The notes beneath the pieces are model-generated. The model was not told where the DNA came from. It was given only the letters and a program-made list of their open reading frames with translations, and made no database searches. A stretch of 36,483 bases of DNA from a virus. Within the stretch, counting starts at the first letter, position 1; each line of letters begins with the position of its first letter. Where the stretch lies: positions 1-36,483 of the IMG/VR virus record IMGVR_UViG_3300044986_000226. One strand, 5' to 3'. Positions 30,441 through 36,483 of this stretch are shown here, in pieces. Position numbers and translations under genes: made by a program.

Positions 30441-30662
30441 ATGGGCTTACACCATTCAGCCTTTCAGTATCTGATGCCAACCACAGATCAGTTGGAGCAG
30501 ATGCAGCTTGTGCGTGGTGACTTTGAAATCTTCGTAAAGCTCTTGGATTACAAGTTACCTGAAGGGCCAGACAAAGAGCATGTATTTCGTCTAATTCGTG
30601 ATGCTGCAATGTGGTCAAACGTGTGTATCACACGACATGCTGATGGCTCGCCGCGAGACTAA
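30441..30662 (+). CDS. Acb2/Tad1-like helical-hairpin protein, possible anti-CBASS/anti-Thoeris (73 aa)
   Basis: Two helices (about 13-36 and 43-66) joined by a LPEGPDKEH turn. The second helix, HVFRLIRDAAMWSNVCITRH, has the pattern 'L..l.eA..WaN..I.R'. This matches widespread short phage proteins now grouped as the Acb2/Tad1 hairpin family, whose studied members sequester cyclic nucleotide or gcADPR signals. Not all family members have shown anti-defence activity. Identification is by motif recall. It sits between two replication genes, so defence evasion would be early. Confidence 0.6.
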   Translation: MGLHHSAFQYLMPTTDQLEQMQLVRGDFEIFVKLLDYKLPEGPDKEHVFRLIRDAAMWSNVCITRHADGSPRD

Positions 30663-30680
30663 CAAAAAGAGAAACTGAAA

Positions 30681-32255
30681 TTGGGAATCTTCGTAAAGCA
30701 TATCGCCTGTGACAACTGTGGGTCATCTGACGGCAACTCTCTGTATGAAGATGGCACGACTTATTGTTTCGTGTGTAATGCTTACGGAGGTTCCTCAGCC
30801 AACGAGGATAAAGTGGACAATGGGAAATTACTGGAGCGAGATTCAAGACTACTACAAGGCTTTTTCACCGACTTACCTAAACGAGGTATACGAGAAAGCA
30901 CTTGCCGAAAGTTCGGATACAAAACAGGCACAGATGCAAGTGGTGAATCCTGTCACATTGCTAACTATTACGACTCTCGAGGCAGCGTTGTTGCTCAGAA
31001 ACTACGCAAACCCAACAAGCACTTTGCGTGGGTGGGAGAAAGAGGCTCATGCCTTCCTCTCTGGGGTCAGCATTTATGGACCTCCGGTAAATCTGTCGTC
31101 ATCACCGAAGGAGAAATAGACTGTCTCAGTGTCGCTGCTGCATTCGACGATAAGAACTACGCTGTCGTCAGTCTGCCTGATGGTGCTCAGAGCGCAGTCA
31201 AAGCGATAACCAAAGCTTACGAGTGGCTCTGTGGCTTCGAGAAGATTGTCCTCTGCTTCGATCAGGACGAACCGGGACAGAAGGCGATGCAACAGGTGGC
31301 TGAGATGCTGCCTGTTGGCAAAGTCTACACAATGCGTCTTCAGCGTAAGGACGCCAATGAAGTCTTAGTCAATGATGGTAAGGCTCCTATCACCCGAGCC
31401 TTCTGGGATGCTGCTGAGTGGCGTCCAGATGGCATTGTGGATGGTAAGGAGCTTTGGGAGACTATTCTCTCCACTAAGGAAGCTGAGAGCGTTGGGTATC
31501 CGTGGCCTGTGGTAAACATTAAGACCCATGGCCTACGAAGAGGTGAGTTGGTTACGGTCACCGCTGGATCAGGTATCGGCAAGTCAGCCTTTGTTCGTGA
31601 GATTTCCTACAACCTCCTGAGCATTGGTGAGACTGTCGGCATGATTATGTTGGAGGAGAGCACCACGAGAACCGCTATGGGTATCATGGGGCTTCACATC
31701 AACCGTCCGCTGCACTTGGGTCGTGAAGGTGTGTCTACTGATGACCTACGCAAAGCCTTCACAGCTACTGTCGGCTCAGGTCGTCTCTATCTCTACGACC
31801 ACTTTGGCTCCACTGAAATCGACAACCTTCTGAACCGTGTGCGCTACATGGCGAAAGCTATTGGCTGTAAATGGATCATACTTGACCACTTGTCGATTGT
31901 GGTCTCGGCGCTGGAAGGAAACGACGAGCGTAAGCTGATTGATAGAGCCATGACACTGTTGCGAACCTTAGTCCAAGAGACAGGTATTGGCTTGGTGTTG
32001 GTGTCTCACCTTCGGCGTCCTGATGGCAAAGGCGATGAAGAAGGCGCGGCGACTTCGTTGAACCGCCTCCGTGGTTCGCACAGCATCGCCCAATTGTCGG
32101 ATTTGGTGATTGGCCTAGAGCGCAATCAGCAAGGTGATGATCCAGACAAGACAATCATTCGTGTCCTGAAGAACAGATACTCAGGTGAAACAGGAGAAGC
32201 AGGATGCCTACACTACGACAAGCTTACAGGGAGAATGAATGAGTCAACCATCTGA
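30681..32255 (+). CDS. Bifunctional primase-helicase, T7 gp4 type (524 aa)
   Basis: A zinc-binding motif CDNC...CFVC (Cys10, Cys13, Cys29, Cys32) is followed by a TOPRIM domain (VVITEGEIDCLSV, then IVLCFDQDEPGQKA). The RecA-type helicase follows, with Walker A TAGSGIGKSAFVRE, MLEESTTRTAMGIMGLH, Walker B WIILDHLSIV, and VSHLRRP. It makes primers and unwinds DNA at the fork. The start is TTG at 30681, because the frame has a stop only 21 bases earlier and the zinc motif begins nine residues later. The acidic C-terminal tail known in T7 gp4 is not evident. Confidence 0.93.
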   Translation: MGIFVKHIACDNCGSSDGNSLYEDGTTYCFVCNAYGGSSANEDKVDNGKLLERDSRLLQGFFTDLPKRGIRESTCRKFGYKTGTDASGESCHIANYYDSRGSVVAQKLRKPNKHFAWVGERGSCLPLWGQHLWTSGKSVVITEGEIDCLSVAAAFDDKNYAVVSLPDGAQSAVKAITKAYEWLCGFEKIVLCFDQDEPGQKAMQQVAEMLPVGKVYTMRLQRKDANEVLVNDGKAPITRAFWDAAEWRPDGIVDGKELWETILSTKEAESVGYPWPVVNIKTHGLRRGELVTVTAGSGIGKSAFVREISYNLLSIGETVGMIMLEESTTRTAMGIMGLHINRPLHLGREGVSTDDLRKAFTATVGSGRLYLYDHFGSTEIDNLLNRVRYMAKAIGCKWIILDHLSIVVSALEGNDERKLIDRAMTLLRTLVQETGIGLVLVSHLRRPDGKGDEEGAATSLNRLRGSHSIAQLSDLVIGLERNQQGDDPDKTIIRVLKNRYSGETGEAGCLHYDKLTGRMNESTI

Positions 32256-34029
32256 ACCTAGAACACTCGTATTCGACTTAGAAGCAAACGGACTACTCAA
32301 ACAGGCTACCAAGGTTCATTGTATTGCAATCTGTGATGCTACGTCAGGTGACGTATGGTCCTATGGACCTGAAGACATTGAGCGAGGACTTGAAGAACTC
32401 TACGACGCAGATGTCCTCGTCGCCCACAACGGTTCCACCTACGACATTCCGCTACTCAGGAAACTCTACGGGTGGAACCCTCGACCCGGTTCTCGGCTTA
32501 TTGATACTCTTGTGGTGGCTCGTCTTCTTCATCCTAACGTTAAGGAAGATGACTTCAAACGTATCGACTGGGACAAAAAGCTTATCGGAAGCCATAGCCT
32601 TCGAGCATGGGGACTTCGACTCGGAGAACCCAAAGACGACTACAGCGGAGGATGGGACGCTTGGTCAGAAGAAATGGAAAGCTACTGTCGGCAGGACGTT
32701 AAGACCACCTACCGACTCCTGACATTCCTGAGACCGTGGGATTACCCCACAGTCCCTTTAGACTTAGAGCATCAGATAGCACACATCTGTCATCTGATGC
32801 ACGAGGAGGGCTGGACGTTCGACAAGAAGGCCGCTCAGGAACTCTATGTGAAACTGGTGGAACGGAAGGATCAACTGGAAAAACAGTTGGTCGAGAAGTT
32901 TGGTCAGTGGGAAGAGGTGGACAAGGTTCTGATACCGAAGAGGGACAACAAGAAACTCGGGTATTTGAAGGATGTTCCAGTAACCAAATACAAGACGGTG
33001 GTGTTCAACCCCGGATCGAGAGTTCACATTGAGAAAAAGCTCAAAGAAGCAGGATGGGAGCCAACAGAATACACTGACTCAGGACGCGCAAAGCTGGATG
33101 AAAGTGTCCTTGGACGCATCCGGCAACCTGAAGCAGAACTCCTTGTCGAGTATCTCCTTATCCAGAAGCGCCTTGGCCAAATTAGTGACGGAAGTAACGG
33201 ATGGCTTAGGCTGGTTGAAGCAGACGGGCGTATCCACGGAACCGTCAATCCGGGTGGAACAGTCACCGGACGAGCAACGCATCACTCTCCAAATGTTAGC
33301 CAAGTTCCTGCCAACAGGGCAGTCTACGGTAAAGAGTGTCGTGCTTGTTTCAGAGTTCCAGAAGGTTGGAAGCTCGTGGGTGCTGACATGGCGGGATTGG
33401 AGCTACGAACGTTTGCTCATTACCTAGCTGCGTTCGACAATGGTGAATACGCCAAGATTGTTACTGAAGGCGATGTGCATACACACAATCAGCTTACAGC
33501 AGGCTTAGAGACCAGAGACCAAGCGAAGACCTTTATCTACGCTCTGCTTTACGGAGCAGGCGCACAGAAGATTGGTCAGATCGTTGGTGGAACTGAAAAG
33601 GAAGGTAACCGACTGAAACATAAGTTCATGTCCGGCATGCCAGCCTACAGTAAACTCAAAGCAGCCGTGGACGCATCTTGCACCAAAGGTTGGATCAAAG
33701 GTCTCGACGGTCGCCGTCTGCACATAAGGTCAACACACGCTGCTCTGAACACGTTGTTACAGGGCGCTGGTGCTATCTTGTGTAAGCAGTGGCTCATTAG
33801 CTTTTACAATTACATGCTCAACAGTGGATTCACTCACGGTTACGGCGGTGACTTTGTGATTGTGGGATTCATACACGATGAGGTGCAGGTTGCTTGTAAA
33901 GCTGAGTATGCAGAGGCTGTAGGTGATGCACTTGTTCACTGTGCAAAGAAAGCAGGAGAACCTTTCGATTTTAAGGTTCCCTTAGACAGCAACTACTCAA
34001 TCGGAAACAACTGGAGTGAAACTCATTGA
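32239..34029 (+). CDS. DNA polymerase, family A, T7 gp5 type (596 aa)
   Basis: The 3'-5' exonuclease domain shows TLVFDLEANGL (Asp13, Glu15), AHNGSTYDIPLL and SYCRQDVKTTYRL. The polymerase domain has GRATHHSPNVSQVPA, GADMAGLELRTFAHY with Asp383, AKTFIYALLYGAGAQKIG, and FIHDEVQVAC with Asp547. Thus both active sites are intact. It is about 108 residues shorter than T7 gp5. Part of this is in the segment that holds the thioredoxin-binding loop of T7 (residues 225-254 here). It overlaps the helicase end by 17 bases. RBS AGGGAGA. Confidence 0.95.
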   Translation: MSQPSEPRTLVFDLEANGLLKQATKVHCIAICDATSGDVWSYGPEDIERGLEELYDADVLVAHNGSTYDIPLLRKLYGWNPRPGSRLIDTLVVARLLHPNVKEDDFKRIDWDKKLIGSHSLRAWGLRLGEPKDDYSGGWDAWSEEMESYCRQDVKTTYRLLTFLRPWDYPTVPLDLEHQIAHICHLMHEEGWTFDKKAAQELYVKLVERKDQLEKQLVEKFGQWEEVDKVLIPKRDNKKLGYLKDVPVTKYKTVVFNPGSRVHIEKKLKEAGWEPTEYTDSGRAKLDESVLGRIRQPEAELLVEYLLIQKRLGQISDGSNGWLRLVEADGRIHGTVNPGGTVTGRATHHSPNVSQVPANRAVYGKECRACFRVPEGWKLVGADMAGLELRTFAHYLAAFDNGEYAKIVTEGDVHTHNQLTAGLETRDQAKTFIYALLYGAGAQKIGQIVGGTEKEGNRLKHKFMSGMPAYSKLKAAVDASCTKGWIKGLDGRRLHIRSTHAALNTLLQGAGAILCKQWLISFYNYMLNSGFTHGYGGDFVIVGFIHDEVQVACKAEYAEAVGDALVHCAKKAGEPFDFKVPLDSNYSIGNNWSETH

Positions 34030-34049
34030 AGATAGGAGAAGCCATTGAA

Positions 34050-34139
34050 TTGGCAATCTACTTGTTCTTGATGATGGCTCTAGCAGCCGTCATTAACCTC
34101 ATCATACTCGAAGGACACCATGCGCTCTTCGACCATTGA
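34050..34139 (+). CDS. Possible membrane micro-protein after DNA polymerase (29 aa)
   Basis: Read from a TTG with AGGAGA 10 bases upstream, the ORF gives one membrane helix (IYLFLMMALAAVINLIIL) and a short polar tail. It could start at the earlier TTG at 34026. The end overlaps the next gene by 20 bases. The hydrophobic span and ribosome-binding site support it. The rare start and small size are the doubt. Confidence 0.4.
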   Translation: MAIYLFLMMALAAVINLIILEGHHALFDH

Positions 34140-34404
34140 CAAGCACCTACTCGAAACAGTCCTCGAAGCCTACAAGCGTTCCTTCAGTGTCCAAAGCGAC
34201 TTCGCCAGAGCCAACGCCGAATACATCGCTATGGCAGCGTCTATTGGCTACATTTCTACCAAAGTCTACGGAAATGTTTTCTCTCGTGACTGGAGACCTA
34301 CAGTCAAGGGATTAACGTGGCTCGAAAAGATTGGTGAGTCCATTAGCGACGATACGTGGACTGATGCACCCTTAGAACACGAGGCAGATATTGAAGACTC
34401 GTAA
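34120..34404 (+). CDS. Hypothetical protein, possible winged helix (94 aa)
   Basis: LETVLEAYKRSFSVQSDFAR, then AEYIAMAASIGYISTKVYGN, and VFSRDWRPTVKGLTWLEKIG. The helix followed by a short beta wing and T.KGL helix is suggestive of a winged HTH, but I cannot name the family. The C-terminus is acidic. GAAGGA precedes the ATG. It lies between polymerase and thyX. Confidence 0.6.
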   Translation: MRSSTIDKHLLETVLEAYKRSFSVQSDFARANAEYIAMAASIGYISTKVYGNVFSRDWRPTVKGLTWLEKIGESISDDTWTDAPLEHEADIEDS

Positions 34405-34591
34405 AGCCTTTGTGGTGCGTGTTGGCGAACAGTTCATAGGACCACGCCATGCACATAGGGCGCTAGTGTCATTCGAGAAAGCAGAGCTATTCCGATACAG
34501 GGCAGCAGCCAAACGAATAGCTTACGCACAGAAAGCAGATGAAATCATGGAAGTCAGGATAACACTGGATGAACAGGATACCAATGATTAG
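34391..34591 (+). CDS. Small basic hypothetical protein (66 aa)
   Basis: MKTRKAFVVRVGEQFIGPRH is followed by a basic helix (KAELFRYRAAAKRIAYAQKA) and an acidic end. Starts with TTG (34391), GAGG six bases upstream, 14 bases before the end of the preceding gene. Function unknown. Basic charge suggests nucleic-acid contact. Confidence 0.5.
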   Translation: MKTRKAFVVRVGEQFIGPRHAHRALVSFEKAELFRYRAAAKRIAYAQKADEIMEVRITLDEQDTND

Positions 34592-34802
34592 AGACAAACT
34601 AGGTAACGAATTAATGGTTGGTCAGACAGTTCTTAAGGTTCGTGAGAACGGCGTAAATGCAGTCATCGACTTCAGGAAGGTTCTGAAAATATCTGATGGC
34701 CGCGTATATCTTAATGGCCTTGATGGTAGCGATAGAGAAGTTGCTGTTCGCTTTCCAAGCCGATTAATTGTTTGGCCAGAAGGAGCAGCACTTGAAAGTT
34801 GA
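34584..34802 (+). CDS. Small beta-barrel-like hypothetical protein (72 aa)
   Basis: MIRDKLGNELMVGQTVLKVR, a middle IDFRKVLKISDGRVYLNGLD and an end VRFPSRLIVWPE. The alternating strands with D.LG.. and VGQTVL are typical of small SH3/KOW-like folds. I chose the ATG at 34584 with AGGA five bases upstream, over that at 34569. It overlaps thyX by 11 bases. Confidence 0.55.
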   Translation: MIRDKLGNELMVGQTVLKVRENGVNAVIDFRKVLKISDGRVYLNGLDGSDREVAVRFPSRLIVWPEGAALES

Positions 34803-35448
34803 ACTAATAGACTACATGGGTTCTGACACTTCAGTAGTCGATGCAGCACGAGTATCTTTCAGTAAACACCACGACAAATACAGCGACGAAGATAACGCCA
34901 GACTAATCTCATACCTGGCCTATAATAACCATTGGTCACCGTTCGCTCACACTTCGATCAGCCTCCGCATCAAAGCGCCAATCTTCATCGCTCGGCAACT
35001 TGTGAAACATCAGGTTGGCTTTGCGTGGAATGAGGTCTCTCGCCGCTACGTTGATGGTGAACCTGAGTTCTTCATTCCCGACTACTGGAGGAAGCGCGCA
35101 GAGAACATTAAGCAGGGGTCCACGAACGACCAAGTGTATCTCTCTCCTATGCTCGACATGGAGACAGATAATGGCTGTGTGCATACTCCCGTCGAACTGT
35201 ATATGGCGGCGAAGGATTGCTACGAGGCGTTGCTGAAGATTGGTGTTTGCCCTGAGCAGGCCCGAATGGTTCTGCCGCAGGCCATGTATACCGAGTGGAT
35301 ATGGACCGGCTCTCTGTTCGCTTGGAGCCGTATGTATAACCTGAGAACCGACAGCCACACACAACTCGAAACGCAGCAGATAGCTTTCCTTATTGGTGAA
35401 GCTATTGAGCCATTGTTTCCGAAGTCATGGAAAGCCTTAACGAAATGA
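34792..35448 (+). CDS. thyX: Flavin-dependent thymidylate synthase ThyX, variant motif (218 aa)
   Basis: Makes dTMP from dUMP with FAD and methylenetetrahydrofolate. Family signs are DTSVVDAARVSF near the N-terminus, NNHWSPFAHTSISLRIKAPI, RQLVKHQVGFAWNEVSRRY and a C-terminal ARMVLPQAMYTEWIWTGSLF. The signature RHR-x7-S is changed here to Lys72-His73-Gln74, with eight residues before Ser83. The start is TTG at 34792 with AAGGAG seven bases upstream. The frame is open upstream to 34768, but that start has no site. It overlaps the next gene by ATGA. Confidence 0.9.
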   Translation: MKVELIDYMGSDTSVVDAARVSFSKHHDKYSDEDNARLISYLAYNNHWSPFAHTSISLRIKAPIFIARQLVKHQVGFAWNEVSRRYVDGEPEFFIPDYWRKRAENIKQGSTNDQVYLSPMLDMETDNGCVHTPVELYMAAKDCYEALLKIGVCPEQARMVLPQAMYTEWIWTGSLFAWSRMYNLRTDSHTQLETQQIAFLIGEAIEPLFPKSWKALTK

Positions 35449-35660
35449 CACGCAGCGACTTCATGCTGTTCTTGGTGTTCTTCAGTATCATGATGCTGAT
35501 TACTGGCTGTAGCACCGCCTATGACGCTATTGGGCAGATCGACACCAACGGCACTTACTATAAGTCAAACAAGAAAGAACCAGCATACTGTCAGGTAACC
35601 AAAGGCAACATCACTTACTTCGTCCCTTGCTCCACCCTCAAACACGATGAGCAAATATAA
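35445..35660 (+). CDS. Small lipoprotein (71 aa)
   Basis: A positively charged start (MTRSD) is followed by a hydrophobic stretch (FMLFLVFFSIMMLI) and the lipobox ITGC with Cys22, then a short polar domain with two Cys residues (residues near 50-65). The ATG at 35445 overlaps the thyX stop (ATGA). The lipoprotein could be an outer-membrane spanin or a superinfection factor, but no inner-membrane partner is visible beside it. Confidence 0.65.
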   Translation: MTRSDFMLFLVFFSIMMLITGCSTAYDAIGQIDTNGTYYKSNKKEPAYCQVTKGNITYFVPCSTLKHDEQI

Positions 35661-35677
35661 GAAGGAACTTCGCCCCT

Positions 35678-35932
35678 ATGATTAAACTTGAGTCAGGATG
35701 GGCCATCATTGGTCATTCAGCCAATGAGACCACTGAACATCTCTACAACAAGCTCCGCAAGCATGACATCAAGCCCAAAGAGTTCATGCTCTATGGCGAC
35801 ATCAGAACCTTTGTGCGAGCCAATGAACTACCTGAAGACGAAGCTATCGCCTTCCATCACGGTCTGTATGTCGGAACTATCGACTACATCGACCCCTACA
35901 TCAACGAGTTCAAAAGGACTGACGGCGCATGA
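35678..35932 (+). CDS. Hypothetical protein (84 aa)
   Basis: MIKLESGWAIIGHSANETTE, then LYNKLRKHDIKPKEFMLYGD and IAFHHGLYVGTIDYIDPYIN. Compact alpha/beta protein. Not recognised. AAGGA lies upstream, and the end overlaps the next gene by ATGA. Confidence 0.6.
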   Translation: MIKLESGWAIIGHSANETTEHLYNKLRKHDIKPKEFMLYGDIRTFVRANELPEDEAIAFHHGLYVGTIDYIDPYINEFKRTDGA

Positions 35933-36201
35933 AGCCAACCCTAGTAGATAACTGTGAGCACTACTCCTACCAGACGCACAACTGCACCAAGTGTGGCCGT
36001 GGGTTACCTGATGTCTGTGCTGAATTTGAAGAAATGAGAAACGCAGCGAAAGCCTTTCATGAGCAGAATGAAGTTCTACGAAATAAAGATAGCAGTAGGA
36101 CTGTTGGCTCTGGTGATGATGTTACTGACGATACTGTGGCCAGTGTGGATACCCCTGCTGTTCCCAAGCCCCGTGGTAGACAGAAGCGAGTGGCACAGTG
36201 A
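35929..36201 (+). CDS. Small Cys/His zinc-ribbon-like protein (90 aa)
   Basis: The N-terminus (VDNCEHYSYQTHNCTKCGRG, then LPDVC) has four Cys plus two His in 22 residues, a likely zinc-binding site. A coiled segment follows (EMRNAAKAFHEQNEVLRNK), then an acidic/Thr stretch and a basic end (PKPRGRQKRVAQ). Function unknown. GTGA joins it to the exonuclease gene. Confidence 0.6.
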   Translation: MKPTLVDNCEHYSYQTHNCTKCGRGLPDVCAEFEEMRNAAKAFHEQNEVLRNKDSSRTVGSGDDVTDDTVASVDTPAVPKPRGRQKRVAQ

Positions 36202-36483
36202 AGAGGACTTTACTGATTGATGGCGACGAGTTCTGCCATGTGTCCAGTGCTGCTGTTGAATACGAGGCGCACTGGGATGACCAAAACATCATTCTTGCAT
36301 CAAACATAGAGGAGGCATGGGATGCCTTTCATGGACGCCTTCAAGGTGTTCTGGATGCTATTGAGGGCGAAAAGACTTTACGGTTCGCTTTCACTGGATC
36401 GGAAAACTTCCGCAGAACACTATACCCTGATTACAAAAAGAAACGTGGTGGACGTAAGCCGCTTTGCTTCTCCGCACTCAAGC
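36198..36483 (+). CDS. T7 gp6-type 5'-3' exonuclease (N-terminal part, cut by window edge)
   Basis: From a GTG overlapping the previous stop (GTGA), the frame is open to the window end (95 codons). The acidic metal-binding KRTLLIDGDEFCH begins the FEN/RNase H-type fold. AFTGSENFRRTLYPDYKKKR follows, then GGRKPLCFSALK, which is the conserved helical-arch lead of gp6-type exonucleases. It would remove primers and supply nucleotides, and is placed after the polymerase as in T7. Confidence 0.88.
   Translation, partial: MKRTLLIDGDEFCHVSSAAVEYEAHWDDQNIILASNIEEAWDAFHGRLQGVLDAIEGEKTLRFAFTGSENFRRTLYPDYKKKRGGRKPLCFSALK

Overview
The window is most of the genome of a short-tailed (podovirus-type) phage with its own T7-type RNA polymerase. 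Both ends cut a gene: a tail-fibre gene on the minus strand at the left, and a T7 gp6-type exonuclease on the plus strand at the right. So some of the genome, probably including the lysis genes, lies outside. The host looks proteobacterial: Shine-Dalgarno sites are strong, the replication genes are T7-like, and there is a FixJ/LuxR-type DNA-binding protein. An alphaproteobacterium is plausible but not proven.

The genome is divergent around a non-coding control region of about 1.06 kb (20153-21213). To its left, all genes are on the minus strand and build the virion. In transcription order they are: collar-domain fibre, putative tail nozzle, a tail protein with beta-helix repeats, internal virion proteins (one with a lytic transglycosylase domain), small and large terminase, portal, three small proteins, an acidic scaffold, and an SU10-type major capsid protein. 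A strong intrinsic terminator follows at 3746-3778. After it come a small unknown protein, a head-tail adaptor and a cluster of fibre and fibre-associated genes joined by TAATG overlaps.

To the right of the control region, all genes are on the plus strand. First comes an early block of small, mostly unknown proteins (21.2-24.3 kb). It includes a very acidic protein, two single-span membrane peptides and a stand-alone LuxR-type HTH. Then a MarR-like protein and a tyrosine integrase overlap by four bases and lie just ahead of the RNA polymerase, so the phage may be temperate. The replication module follows: ssDNA-binding protein, endonuclease I, HTH protein, an Acb2/Tad1-like helical-hairpin protein (possible anti-CBASS/anti-Thoeris), primase-helicase, DNA polymerase, ThyX, a small lipoprotein and the exonuclease.

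The least explained parts are non-coding. A motif close to TAATAGTGACACATGGC recurs in gaps of the early region on the plus strand, with related copies on the other strand. A phased ten-base repeat array, a nested hairpin and a hairpin over the first late ribosome-binding site lie in the control region. GGAAC-N3-GTTCC palindromes precede two TTG-started late genes. TTG starts are unusually common. Motif roles are inferences; gene assignments rest on motifs read by eye, without database searches.
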